A DNA stretch of 64,000 nt from Denitrovibrio sp. (GCA_002869185.1 PKTN01000009.1:186001-250000), one strand, 5' to 3'. Shown: positions 33,496 through 42,352, counted from the first letter of the stretch. Made by a program: numbers and translations. Notes: a model not told the origin generated them from the sequence alone.

Positions 33496-35439
33496 ATGAA
33501 GAAGGTTATGGTTGCCTTAATGGCATTGTTGGCTATTACAGTTATTACTGGTTGCGACAGTAGTAAGAAAGTTTCAGAGGTTCAGTTTAAAGAAGTTCCA
33601 CTAGCCCAGACCGATGTAGAAAAGACATCGATCCGCGTCTCCTATTCTGCAACAGTAGTGTTTGCAGACGGCACATCAAAAGAGTACAAACTCGCATACA
33701 ACGAAATATATAGAACAAGCGATAAAGATTCAGACGGCACAGTCGTCGGGACACTTATTGATCAAAATGGTAATGGTATCAAGATGAAAGATGGCTCTAT
33801 AAGGGTTTCAACTCAGCCAGATACTAACTCCATCATCAAAAAAGATGACAATTACTATCTTATCACTCATTTTGAAGAGTCTCCTGGCGCTTTATATATG
33901 ACAGAGCTTGAAAGGAAAGATGGAAAATTTGTAGCTAAGGATTTCATCCCTGTCGATTTTTCAAAAGTTGACGGAACATTCATTAACTGTGCAGGAGCTA
34001 AAACACCTTGGAATACTCACCTTGCATCTGAAGAAGACTATTACCTCGATGCTGTATGGTTTGACCCAGCAACAAAATACTACACATCTCAACACATAGA
34101 ATATTGTGATAGAGACAGTAATGGCATGCTTACTGGCGAATATACCGCTCCAGCTTTCGACCAGAAAGCAGATTATAAATGGTGGTGTGAGATTGCAAAA
34201 GGTATCAGCCAAGACTATATGGTTAATGACGCTGCCTTCACTCCATACAACTATGGATACAATATTGAGATTGATATTGTTGATGGTAAACCAGTTATTG
34301 TAAAAGATTCTAAAACATACGTAACGGGTAAACACACTCCTGAAATGGCTATAGTTATGCCTGACAAAAAGACAGTATTTACATCCGATGACGGCTCATA
34401 CACTGGGCTTTATATGAATGTGCTTGATGAAGCTAAAAACTTTGATGCTGCAACACTTTATATGGCAAAGTGGGAGCAGGTAAGTGCAGAGAACGGCGGT
34501 AAAGCTAATCTTAAATGGGTAAAGCTTGGACACGCTACAAACGACGCTGTTAGGTCAATCATTAAAAAACAGCCAGTTATTTCAGATATATTCGACTTCA
34601 CTGCTGTGAAATCATGTCCTACATCACTTGGCTATAAGTATATAAAAGCTGGTGACGCAGGCTCTATGTGTATAAGACTCCGTGATGGCTCTAACAACAC
34701 AACTATTGCACCAGTTTTCAGTGGTAAAGAAGAGCTTATGACTGCGGCAGCATTTCTTGAGCCTCGTAAGCTTGGCGCTATCCTCGGTGCTACTGTAGAA
34801 TTTCGTAAAGAAGAGGGAATGTCATATAATCCTGAGAAAAACGTCATGTACGTGGCTATTTCTGCAGTAGATAAGTCTATGGAGAACAAAGAGAAAGACC
34901 CTGCCAATGATATCGCTCTTCCTAAAAACAAGTGTGGTGCTGTTTATGAAGTAGCACTCGGTGTCTCTTCTGACACTACAGGTAACTCAATCTCAACTGA
35001 ATATGCTGGTACAGCTATGGAAGCTATAGTTACAGGTAAAAAGCTTAAGAAGGGTGAACCTAATGCGGATATGTATTATTGCGACCCAGAAGGGATATCT
35101 AACCCTGATAATGTCCAGTACATAGCTGGTTCAAACACTCTTCTCATTGGTGAAGATACAAAATATCACATTAACAATATGGTATGGGCATTCAACACTA
35201 ATACTAAAGAGATGACAAGAATTGTAACAGCACCAACTGGTGGCGAAGTGACAGGTATGTTCGCTAATATAAATGCCGAAGGGATGTTCTATCTTTTCTT
35301 TAATGTTCAGCACCCATTTGAGGATGCTAACAAGAACGCAGCTGGTGAGAAGGTAAACACTGGTCTTCTGAAGAAAGCTAGCAAAAGAGATATGGACGGA
35401 CACGTTGGTTATATTTCTGGTCTGCCAGCTATAAAGTAA
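33496..35439 (+). CDS. PhoX / DUF839-family lipoprotein
   Basis: 647 aa. Signal peptide with lipobox VITGC (about 16-20). The body is a beta-propeller-like PhoX/DUF839 domain: GALYMTELERKDGKF, TPWNTHLASEEDYY, HTPEMAIVMPDKKTVFTSDDGSYTGLYM and SNPDNVQYIAGSNTLLIGEDTKYHINN in outline, the last with acidic and polar residues typical of the calcium/iron site. PhoX enzymes are alkaline phosphatases, but members near cytochromes are uncharacterised. Phosphatase activity is not proven. Confidence 0.72.
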   Translation: MKKVMVALMALLAITVITGCDSSKKVSEVQFKEVPLAQTDVEKTSIRVSYSATVVFADGTSKEYKLAYNEIYRTSDKDSDGTVVGTLIDQNGNGIKMKDGSIRVSTQPDTNSIIKKDDNYYLITHFEESPGALYMTELERKDGKFVAKDFIPVDFSKVDGTFINCAGAKTPWNTHLASEEDYYLDAVWFDPATKYYTSQHIEYCDRDSNGMLTGEYTAPAFDQKADYKWWCEIAKGISQDYMVNDAAFTPYNYGYNIEIDIVDGKPVIVKDSKTYVTGKHTPEMAIVMPDKKTVFTSDDGSYTGLYMNVLDEAKNFDAATLYMAKWEQVSAENGGKANLKWVKLGHATNDAVRSIIKKQPVISDIFDFTAVKSCPTSLGYKYIKAGDAGSMCIRLRDGSNNTTIAPVFSGKEELMTAAAFLEPRKLGAILGATVEFRKEEGMSYNPEKNVMYVAISAVDKSMENKEKDPANDIALPKNKCGAVYEVALGVSSDTTGNSISTEYAGTAMEAIVTGKKLKKGEPNADMYYCDPEGISNPDNVQYIAGSNTLLIGEDTKYHINNMVWAFNTNTKEMTRIVTAPTGGEVTGMFANINAEGMFYLFFNVQHPFEDANKNAAGEKVNTGLLKKASKRDMDGHVGYISGLPAIK

Positions 35440-35457
35440 TCGAAGTATAAACTAAAT

Positions 35458-35496
35458 CAGCAGGCTCCTTCCTTTCTCGGTTGGGGCCTTTTGTGG
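35458..35496 (+). terminator. Possible terminator after the PhoX-like gene
   Basis: AGGCTCC (about 35463) pairs with GGGGCCT (about 35484) with one mismatch, followed by TTTTGTGG. Weak. Confidence 0.4.
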
Positions 35497-35511
35497 TATA
35501 TGAGGTGACTT

Positions 35512-37116
35512 ATGAAAAAGCTATTAATGCTATTTAGTGTGATATTAGTATTTAGTGGTGTTTTAGCATTTCAAAAGGTGGGTAAAGAAGTACTAGTGAA
35601 CTCTGCTGCGTATATACCTGCTATGTGTTATACAAAGACGAAGGATGAAAATGGTGCAGTGCATAACCCCTGCTACGCATGCCATACAAAAGGTGTTGAA
35701 CCAAATTACATGGATGATACAGCTTTGCAAGTCGACCTTGCTTTCCCTGAATACGCGTTGAAGAATAGATGGAAGAACCTTTTCAAAGATAGAACGAAGC
35801 AGGTATCCAATATTTCAGATAAGAAGATATTGCAATATGTGCAGTCGTCAAATTATTTTGATGAGGAACATGAGATTATTTTAAAAAGTTCATTACCGAT
35901 AGATTTTGCAGGTTATGTCCCTGATTGTTATTTTAATTTTGACAGCTTTGGTTTTGATCATGGACTGTCTGGTGAGTTGACTGGGTGGAGAGCATTTAGG
36001 TATTACCCATTCCTTGGAACGTTCTGGCCTACTAATGGTTCTACTGATGATGTACTTATTAGGCTTTCTGAAAAGTTTATGAAAGATACCGATGGTAGTT
36101 TTAGCTTAGAGGTATATAAGGCTAATCTCGCTATAGTCGAAGCAGTAGTTAAACAAAAGACTGTCCCTTGTGAGGGCATAGATGAGAGGGTTATTAAGAT
36201 TGACCTTGATAACGATGGGCAACTTGGCATAGCTAGAAGCGTTGACTTTGGCTGGCCTGACAAGAAGATGAAATATGCTGGTCTAGCAAGAGATGAAAAA
36301 TTAGCTGGAGGGCTTTATCCAGTTGGGACAGAGATACTGCATACTGTTAGGTATATCGATTGGGACGAGGATAATAACGCCCCGAAGTTGTCAGCAAGAA
36401 TGAAAGAAGTTAGGTACGCGAAAAAGACAGACTGGTATAATTATGCAGAGTTAAAAGAATCATATGTCGGAGAGCTAAAAGGAACTTATGTTAATGGTGA
36501 AGTTCCTATGGTTAGATACAACGGTAACGGTGATAGTGGCTTACAGACTGGTTCAGGATGGGTTTATCAGGCTTTTATAGAGGCTAATGATGGTTCACTA
36601 AGACCTCAGACAACAGAGGAGACTGAGTTCTGTATGGGATGCCACTCTGGTTTAGGAGCGACAGTAGATACGATATTCTCTTTCCATAGAAAACTGGAAG
36701 GTATTGATAAGCATAAGATTGACTCAGGATGGAACCACTGGACTCAGAAAGGGCTAAAAGGTCTTCCTGATCAGATTATTAACTATAGATCTGCTGGAGA
36801 GAAAAGAGAATATGCCTTTTACCTAGAGAATAATAATGCTGGTGACGAGTTTCGTGGGAATGAGCAGATTATGAAAACTTTTTTTAATGAGGATGGAACA
36901 TTAAAGCAAGGTATGCTCGATAAACTAGAAGATGATATTTCTGTATTACTTTTCCCTACTAAAAAACGTGCTATGCAGATGAATAAGGCTTATCGTGTAA
37001 TAGTTAAAGAGCAGAGCTACATTTATGGCCGTGACGCAACTGTAACCCCTCCTAAGAATGTTCATGAGGAGCTAAAAGAGAATGCTGACTCAGGTGTTAA
37101 GCGTGCTGTTTATTAA
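35512..37116 (+). CDS. Exported diheme c-type cytochrome-like protein
   Basis: 534 aa with a signal peptide (1-20) and two CxxCH heme motifs: CYACH at about residues 54-58 and CMGCH at about 374-378. No further domain recognised; the stretch LDNDGQLGIARSVDFGWPDKK could bind calcium. It follows the PhoX-like lipoprotein gene by 72 bp in the same direction. A periplasmic electron-transfer role fits the heme motifs; the partner relationship is inferred. Confidence 0.7.
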   Translation: MKKLLMLFSVILVFSGVLAFQKVGKEVLVNSAAYIPAMCYTKTKDENGAVHNPCYACHTKGVEPNYMDDTALQVDLAFPEYALKNRWKNLFKDRTKQVSNISDKKILQYVQSSNYFDEEHEIILKSSLPIDFAGYVPDCYFNFDSFGFDHGLSGELTGWRAFRYYPFLGTFWPTNGSTDDVLIRLSEKFMKDTDGSFSLEVYKANLAIVEAVVKQKTVPCEGIDERVIKIDLDNDGQLGIARSVDFGWPDKKMKYAGLARDEKLAGGLYPVGTEILHTVRYIDWDEDNNAPKLSARMKEVRYAKKTDWYNYAELKESYVGELKGTYVNGEVPMVRYNGNGDSGLQTGSGWVYQAFIEANDGSLRPQTTEETEFCMGCHSGLGATVDTIFSFHRKLEGIDKHKIDSGWNHWTQKGLKGLPDQIINYRSAGEKREYAFYLENNNAGDEFRGNEQIMKTFFNEDGTLKQGMLDKLEDDISVLLFPTKKRAMQMNKAYRVIVKEQSYIYGRDATVTPPKNVHEELKENADSGVKRAVY

Positions 37117-37192
37117 GATGTAGACTTATGGTGAGTTATGTTAATCTAAACGCTTTAAGAGACAAATTTAAAGTATGTTGGTCCTGGAGTAT

Positions 37193-37321
37193 CTAGCTTT
37201 CGTTGTGGTACGCAATATATACAACGCTATGTACTGCGTATTCAGGCATTTTTGATATCCTCATACTAAGATTAGGATAGTCATCACACGAGTTTTTGTC
37301 TATTAGAATCCTAGTTTTCAT
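37193..37321 (-). CDS. Possible small protein (42 aa)
   Basis: ATG 37321 to TAG 37193 encodes a plausible short peptide (starting MKTRILIDKNSCDDYPNL, ending IAYHNES). It lies in the otherwise gene-free gap 37117-37392, divergent from the Fur-box promoter. Ribosome site weak. Could be a remnant or chance. Confidence 0.25.
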   Translation of the reverse strand: MKTRILIDKNSCDDYPNLSMRISKMPEYAVHSVVYIAYHNES

Positions 37322-37328
37322 AAATATC

Positions 37329-37367
37329 TTGACATAATTATTTATTGATATTAATAATCAATATCAA
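37329..37367 (+). promoter_or_regulatory. Promoter with Fur box
   Basis: TTGACA at 37329-37334 and TAATAA near 37352 (17-bp spacer). Overlapping the -10 region is TTGATATT-AATAATC-AATATCAA (37345-37367). Its inner 19 bases match the classical Fur box GATAATGATAATCATTATC at 16 of 19 positions. Predicts iron-repressed expression of the two genes that follow. Confidence 0.8.
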
Positions 37368-37392
37368 TAAATTTATTCGTGTGGGGTCATAC

Positions 37393-37719
37393 ATGAAAGT
37401 ATGTGTAGTAGGCGGTTTAAACAGCATGGAAAAAGATTATGTTAAAGCTTATAAAGGGATTGGATGCAAGGCGAAGGTATTCAATAAACTAAACAATAAT
37501 TTTGAGCAGTCAATTAAGTGTACTGAATGTGTTGTGTTACTAACAAAACTTACTAGCCATAACATGGCAAACAAGGCAAAAGATATTTGCAAAAAACATA
37601 ATATTCCATTCATCTGCACAGATAAGACAAGCCCGTGTTCTGTATGTGATGTTATGCAGGAATTTATGAGCTGTGATAGTTGCGAATTTTCTGATAAGTG
37701 CAGGACGAAACATGCATAG
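37393..37719 (+). CDS. DUF2325-family protein, Fur-regulated
   Basis: 108 aa from ATG 37393 (GTGGGG upstream). DUF2325 fold: KVCVVGGLNSMEKDY, CVVLLTKLTSHNMANKAKDICKKHNIPFICTD in outline. A cysteine-rich tail (CSVCDVMQEFMSCDSCEFSDKC) could bind iron or zinc. Preceded by the Fur box. Its last bases overlap the start of the DUF2023 gene. Confidence 0.75.
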   Translation: MKVCVVGGLNSMEKDYVKAYKGIGCKAKVFNKLNNNFEQSIKCTECVVLLTKLTSHNMANKAKDICKKHNIPFICTDKTSPCSVCDVMQEFMSCDSCEFSDKCRTKHA

Positions 37720-38083
37720 TGACCACAGCAGACTGTTTTCGCATATGCTTTATGAGTATAAAAAAGGGGTAAGAAAACTCGCTATGTATACATGTTCGGA
37801 GTCTGAAAGTTATTTTCATATTAAAAAGCTTCAGACTAGTGATATCGCATACGTTGTTTCAGAGGCATTTAATGACAAAGTGAATATATTTTTTGGTGAT
37901 TGCCCCTGCATAAGTATAATTGAGAGCTTTGGTGAAAAGAAGTTGAATGATCTTGATGAGAAAGAAGATTTTATACTCGGTGTGTTGTTAGGGTACGACA
38001 TTACTAAGCAATGTGAGAGATATATGGGAATGATTGTGCCAGATAAATGTAAGGCATGTCCGTCAATGGCTAAATCTTGCTAA
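37712..38083 (+). CDS. DUF2023-family protein
   Basis: 123 aa from ATG 37712, overlapping the DUF2325 gene by 8 bp. Family pattern: FSHMLYEYKKGVRKLAMYT at the N-terminus, VNIFFGDCPCISIIE in the middle, EDFILGVLLGYDITKQCERYM at the end, and a cysteine pair tail (CKACPSMAKSC). DUF2023 genes often lie beside flavodoxin genes, so an iron-starvation role fits. Its 3' end overlaps the convergent neuD-like gene by 14 bp. Confidence 0.75.
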   Translation: MHSDHSRLFSHMLYEYKKGVRKLAMYTCSESESYFHIKKLQTSDIAYVVSEAFNDKVNIFFGDCPCISIIESFGEKKLNDLDEKEDFILGVLLGYDITKQCERYMGMIVPDKCKACPSMAKSC

Positions 38084-38696
38084 TATTTAGCTCTGTATCA
38101 GTCTTTGCGTAGTGCTCATCAGGTATGTTCTTAAAGACTGTTACGCCTGATTGTACTTTACATCTGTTACCTACCGTTTTAAACGGCAATATAGAGACTC
38201 CAGTCCCGAAGATGTTGTCATCTCCAATTTGTACTCCGCCTGTTATGGTAGTCCTCGGCGAGATACTGTTCCAGTTGCCTATTCTTACATCGTGGGTGAC
38301 TGCTGTGTAGTAGTTGATGAGGTTGAAATTACCTATGGTCGACTTCGGACCTACCATGCTAAAGGGTGCTAGGATATTCCCTTCGCCTATTGTTGCGGTT
38401 TTGCTTATCTGACATGTGTTATGTATCAGAGTGTATGGTTTTAGCCCTTTGGAGATAAGTGTTTCAGCGACTTTTTTACCTATTTCAACGTTTGCTATAG
38501 CGATTAAGAAGCATATATCTTTTTTGGGAACAAAGTTATTTTCGTGACCTAATAGCGGAGCGGTGTAATCGTATTTAGTCATATTTTCATCAGTGCAGTC
38601 TAAGTAGCCTAGTAGTTTGTCATTGTTACTGTCAGAGATATATTCTGTCACTTCCGATGCAAGTCCACCTGTTCCGGCTATAACGATATTCTTCAC
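38070..38696 (-). CDS. NeuD/PglD-family sugar O-acyltransferase
   Basis: 208 aa. N-terminal PglD-like Rossmann domain (IVIAGTGGLASEVTEYI) and C-terminal left-handed beta-helix hexapeptide repeats (ATIGEGNILAP, STIGNFNLIN, VRIGNWNSIS, VQIGDDNIFG). Acetylates amino sugars such as sialic-acid-type or bacillosamine precursors. A NeuB-like synthase gene lies 1.8 kb away on the same strand. Confidence 0.82.
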   Translation of the reverse strand: MKNIVIAGTGGLASEVTEYISDSNNDKLLGYLDCTDENMTKYDYTAPLLGHENNFVPKKDICFLIAIANVEIGKKVAETLISKGLKPYTLIHNTCQISKTATIGEGNILAPFSMVGPKSTIGNFNLINYYTAVTHDVRIGNWNSISPRTTITGGVQIGDDNIFGTGVSILPFKTVGNRCKVQSGVTVFKNIPDEHYAKTDTELNISKI

Positions 38697-38864
38697 TTTA
38701 GCTCCTAAGTCTCATAATCATTTATTTAAACATAATTAGTTTTTTGTGTCTACAAGATCACAAGTAGGATTACTGTGGTATAATATAAGTACAATTCCGA
38801 ACAGAAAAATGTCTAACCGAACGATATAGGTTTCTTTCGTTTTTATTATCCATAGGAGTCTGAA

Positions 38865-39113
38865 ATGGGTAGACGATCATATTTTTCTAAATCTCCAGAG
38901 TTTTATAATAACTTCCATAAGATGATGTCAGATCATTGTGTCCCTCACGAAGGCGAACCAACAATAAGTCTTGAGATGATGGAGAGTTATCTGACCGCAG
39001 ATGCTGATGAATCAGAAAAGTATATGCGTATGTTTCGTATGATAAGTTTAGGCTTAGAAGCTCAGGAGTGTGGAATAGCTAAGTATGAGGATCAGGTTCG
39101 AGATGAAAATTAA
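38865..39113 (+). CDS. Small hypothetical protein
   Basis: 82 aa, ATG 38865 preceded by AGGAG. Methionine-rich, with a helical C-terminal half (ESEKYMRMFRMISLGLEAQECGIAKYEDQV in outline). No family recognised. Own terminator at 39151; single-gene transcript. Confidence 0.6.
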   Translation: MGRRSYFSKSPEFYNNFHKMMSDHCVPHEGEPTISLEMMESYLTADADESEKYMRMFRMISLGLEAQECGIAKYEDQVRDEN

Positions 39114-39150
39114 GAGATGTAAGGATCAGAAAATTACAGAATCACATTAG

Positions 39151-39176
39151 GGCTCTCTATACTTTAGGGAGCCTTT
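39151..39176. terminator. Terminator between convergent genes
   Basis: GGCTCTC (39151-39157) and GGGAGCC (39167-39173) with one mismatch, followed by TTTG. It overlaps the 3' end of yigZ on the other strand. Confidence 0.6.
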
Positions 39177-39736
39177 GTTATTGCATCATTCAGTTCATCC
39201 AGCTTTTCACTCTCGCCCTGTACAGTATATGTAACATCTTCTACACCGAAATCTGTATTAATAGACTTTAGTTTTAATCTATCTATGTGGTACTCAACAT
39301 GCTTTGTCTGATTATAGGCTACAGTTAGCGTGAGCTTACTCAGGCTATCGAGCGAGATAAGCTTTGCCAGCTCCACAGCCTCTTGACCAGCATCGTTATA
39401 AGCACGTACAAGCCCACCAGTCCCTAGCTTTACCCCTCCAAAATAACGTACAGTAATGATACCTGCATTCACAATGTCGTGACCTTGCAAGACTTTAAGA
39501 GTTGGTTTGCCTGAAGTGTTTTTCGGCTCACCGTCATCAGAGCAGTTTTCGACGATCTGATTATGCTCGTTGATGTATCTGGTCGCCCAGACGAAGTGTC
39601 TAGCTTTTGGATGCTCAGTTCTAAGCTTTTCCATATAGTCGTCAAACATCTCTAAGGGGAAAAGGTGTGCGATGAATGAAGATTTTTTAATATCAACTTT
39701 TACGCTGACTGGTTTGGTGAGTGTGTATCCTGTCAT
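39164..39736 (-). CDS. yigZ: YigZ/IMPACT-family protein
   Basis: 190 aa. KKSSFIAHLFPLE, KARHFVWATRYI and the signature DDGEPKNTSGKPTLKVL...VRYFGGVKLGTGGLVRAY in outline, the conserved core of UPF0029/IMPACT proteins. Its start overlaps the upstream gene by 4 bp. Exact function in bacteria is unclear, with links to translation. Confidence 0.88.
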   Translation of the reverse strand: MTGYTLTKPVSVKVDIKKSSFIAHLFPLEMFDDYMEKLRTEHPKARHFVWATRYINEHNQIVENCSDDGEPKNTSGKPTLKVLQGHDIVNAGIITVRYFGGVKLGTGGLVRAYNDAGQEAVELAKLISLDSLSKLTLTVAYNQTKHVEYHIDRLKLKSINTDFGVEDVTYTVQGESEKLDELNDAITKAP

Positions 39737-40491
39737 GATATCTCAAACTCATAGACAACATCAGACGGCTCGTTGTTTTTGTGATAGGTTCTTTCGGTGA
39801 AGTTTACTCTGTTGTCATAATCTATTGTGATGACGGTGGATGACCTAGTTCCATATTGTTCGCTCTCTATGTACATTGGAGACAATAGCTGTTCGAACTC
39901 AAGGCTCACCCCTGTGCTTGGAAGCTTATCATCTTGTGCTCTTTTGTCATTTCTTAATATAGTAAATAGATCTTCAGTGGTAAAATGTTCGCTAGTAATT
40001 TCTGTCAGCTTTTGTTTACCGATATCAACCTTTGGCCAGCTAGTGTCAAGGAGAGCGTTGCTCAAACCATATATTCCAGCATCAAGTTTTTGACATGATT
40101 CAGTCTTGTTAGAATAATAATATAAAGTGTCTATGTCTCCAGCAATAAGGTTGTAGCCGTTGTATTGTGTAGTAGTTTCGTTAAAGAGAGATAGATAACT
40201 AGCTGGAGATATATCACTCTTTAGAAAATCATAAACTAATAATCCACGTGAGTGGCGGTTATGTACCATATCTGCTGGTGCTCTGTAGTTAGTTAGAGCA
40301 GCGAATCTACCAGCTTTTGTAATGCCCATCCATGTTCCGTTAGCTTGGATATCCTCACCTGCTAGTATGTCTGGTCTATCGTCACGAAAGTGAGCAGGTC
40401 TCGTTGGGCGTTCGTAAAATTCATCCCTGTTCGCAGCTAATATAAGCTTGTAGTCTGGGTGAGTTTTATACGAAAAAAGTATCAGGCACAT
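39733..40491 (-). CDS. TANGO2/NRDE-family protein
   Basis: 252 aa starting MCLILFSYKTHP, with the N-terminal cysteine and the NRDE motif (LAANRDEFYERPTRPA), GTWMGITKAGRFAALTNYR and the C-terminal STVITID. TANGO2-like proteins are N-terminal-nucleophile-fold members with proposed heme or lipid roles. Coupled to yigZ by a 4-bp overlap and starting 2 bp after the NeuB-like gene stop. Confidence 0.85.
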   Translation of the reverse strand: MCLILFSYKTHPDYKLILAANRDEFYERPTRPAHFRDDRPDILAGEDIQANGTWMGITKAGRFAALTNYRAPADMVHNRHSRGLLVYDFLKSDISPASYLSLFNETTTQYNGYNLIAGDIDTLYYYSNKTESCQKLDAGIYGLSNALLDTSWPKVDIGKQKLTEITSEHFTTEDLFTILRNDKRAQDDKLPSTGVSLEFEQLLSPMYIESEQYGTRSSTVITIDYDNRVNFTERTYHKNNEPSDVVYEFEIS

Positions 40492-40493
40492 AT

Positions 40494-41495
40494 TTATATA
40501 AGTTCATCTTTTTTATAATCTTTCTTCGCTGGGTTACCTATCACCTTATCCCAACGCATAGGGGAAGTCCCATTGCCAGGTCTTTTGGTTGTAAGGTTTT
40601 GTTCGGTGAATATCTCACCAGATTTAATGTCTGTAGCTGCAACTATAGACTTGCGAACAATTTTAATATTTTCAAGTTCGCTGTCGCTAGGGCGTTTAAT
40701 GCCATCTCCAAGTGCAACTTCTATATTTCTAATGGCGGATACCATCGCTTTTAGTTCTGCTGGTTCTAGTGAAGAGCTGTGGTCAGGTCCTTCCATGGTT
40801 TTATCCAGAGTGAAGTGCTTCTCTATAACGCTGGCTCCTAATGCCACAGCGGCTGTTGCTATCTCTATCCCTAATGTGTGGTCTGAGTAGCCGTAGCTGA
40901 CACCAATAGTATTACCTATGGTGAGCATAGCGTGTAGGTTTACATCCTCGTAAGGTGTTGGGTATTGGGTGTTTACATGAAGAAGAGAAATGTTCGAGGT
41001 GGGGCAACCTGCGCTCGTAAATATATGCATACACTCAACTATTTCGCTCATGTTTGACATGCATGTGGATATGATATAATTAGCCTTAAGGCTTGCTAAC
41101 TTGCGTAGGTAAGGGAGGTTATTGATCTCACCTGAAGGTATTTTGAAAGTTTTTAAACCTAGATTGTGGAGCACGTCGATGCTGACTAGGTCAAATGGTG
41201 ATGATAGAAAATCTATACCACACTCAGATGCGTGAGAGATTAACTCTTTATGAGCATCAAGGTCGAGCTCTAATTTTTTGACCATTTCAAATTGGGTTTC
41301 ACTGTCGCCAGTAGTCTCTTTTTGGTATTCAGCCTTTGCAGCATTTTTTGTGATGATAGCATCAGCAGTAAAAGTTTGAAATTTAACAGCATCAGCCCCA
41401 GCCTTTGCAGCTTCCTCTATTAATTTCTTTGCAGTACTAACAGAACCGTTATGGTTTACTCCAGCTTCTGCTATAATATAGACATGGTCTGACAT
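40494..41495 (-). CDS. N-acetylneuraminate/legionaminate/pseudaminate synthase (NeuB family)
   Basis: 333 aa TIM-barrel synthase plus C-terminal SAF (antifreeze-like) domain. YIIAEAGVNHNG, AVKFQTFTADAII, FKIPSGEINNLPYLR, SYGYSDHTLGIEIATAAVALGASVIEKHFTLDK in outline. Condenses phosphoenolpyruvate with an N-acetyl amino sugar to a nonulosonic acid, used on lipopolysaccharide or flagellin. Sugar specificity cannot be read from the sequence. No CMP-sugar synthetase gene is in the window. Confidence 0.88.
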   Translation of the reverse strand: MSDHVYIIAEAGVNHNGSVSTAKKLIEEAAKAGADAVKFQTFTADAIITKNAAKAEYQKETTGDSETQFEMVKKLELDLDAHKELISHASECGIDFLSSPFDLVSIDVLHNLGLKTFKIPSGEINNLPYLRKLASLKANYIISTCMSNMSEIVECMHIFTSAGCPTSNISLLHVNTQYPTPYEDVNLHAMLTIGNTIGVSYGYSDHTLGIEIATAAVALGASVIEKHFTLDKTMEGPDHSSSLEPAELKAMVSAIRNIEVALGDGIKRPSDSELENIKIVRKSIVAATDIKSGEIFTEQNLTTKRPGNGTSPMRWDKVIGNPAKKDYKKDELI

Positions 41496-41578
41496 ATTTT
41501 ACCCCTTGCATCAGATAGACGTATTATTTTATCCGATAAGTATGTATGTTGCAAATACGAATTAATTAGGAGCATTTA

Positions 41579-42184
41579 ATGGACAAGAAACTTCACCTTA
41601 TATATTTTTCACCGACAGGCACAACGCGTAAAGTTCTTACTAGTTTTGCTGAAGGGTTCAGTGGATACAAAGTTATTCATCATGACCTTACTCACTCTGC
41701 TACCCCACCAAAGATTTTAATAAAAAGCGGAATTGCAGTATTCGGTATGCCTGTTTATGGTGGTCGTGCACAGGTTACAGCTCTTAGAAGAATGAGAAAA
41801 ATAACTGGTGCTCAGACTCCGTCTGTTGTTATTGGACTTTATGGTAACAGAGAATTTGAAGATGCTATTGTTGAGATGCGTGACGTGATCAAGGATGTTG
41901 GATTTACACCTATAGCTGGTGGAGCCTTCATAGGAGAGCACTCATATGCGACGTGGGAACACAAAATAGCAATGGGTCGTCCTGATGGGGATGATTTGAC
42001 TATTGCGAAAGAGTTTGGAGAATCTGTTAAGACGAAACTTGAAAGTGGTGACTTGACTGTCCCAAAGATGGAAGGGAACAAACCATATAAAGAGGCTGTA
42101 CTTCCAAAAGGGATCACACCAAAGACTGACCATGATAAATGTAAGCTTTGTGTCAATCTCAATTATCTTTTTACCTTTTGCTAG
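41579..42184 (+). pseudogene. EFR1-family flavodoxin-ferredoxin, 3' end lost
   Basis: Flavodoxin-like domain intact (YFSPTGTTRKVLTSFAEGF, VFGMPVYGGRAQVTALRRM, LYGNREFEDAI). The protein should continue into a 2[4Fe-4S] domain, but after DHDKCKLC (codon ending 42151) the sequence turns into VNLNYLFTFC and stops. That tail is the reverse complement of the neighbouring selenoprotein gene. A deletion has removed both 3' ends and joined the two convergent genes; a TGT at 42149-42151 could be the microhomology. Confidence 0.78.
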
Positions 42185-42352
42185 AATGATCTTAGAACCA
42201 GAGGATAGAAAACTCCACGCCTCATCAGCCTCTATTTTTACCTTTCTAGCGTCAATCTTTTCTGTTACTTCAACGTTTTTTTGCTCAAGAACCTCCTGAG
42301 CCTTCTTGCAAGAAGTTCATCCTGCTCGGAAATACATCCAGTCTATAGACAT
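42152..42352 (-). pseudogene. ArsC-family selenoprotein with in-frame UGA, 3' truncated
   Basis: ATG 42352 behind GGAGGTAAAC. Reads MSIDWMYFRAG-U-TSCKKAQEV, with TGA at 42317-42319 where Spx/ArsC-like relatives have the first cysteine of CTSC, giving a U-x-x-C redox motif. Reading goes on without a stop through EQKNVEVTEKIDARKVKIEA and ILAKGKKIIEID, then runs into the antisense of the flavodoxin gene at about 42152. Roughly 67 of an expected 110-120 codons remain. A bacterial SECIS-like hairpin follows the UGA. Confidence 0.75.
42283..42319 (-). promoter_or_regulatory. bSECIS-like element of the ArsC-family selenoprotein
   Basis: Minus strand: UGA 42319-42317, then 20 nt, then a G-rich apical loop GGAGGTTCT closed by stem GCTCA (42301-42297) / TGAGC (42287-42283). 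Loop distance lies in the 16-37 nt range known for bacterial SECIS elements. Confidence 0.6.
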
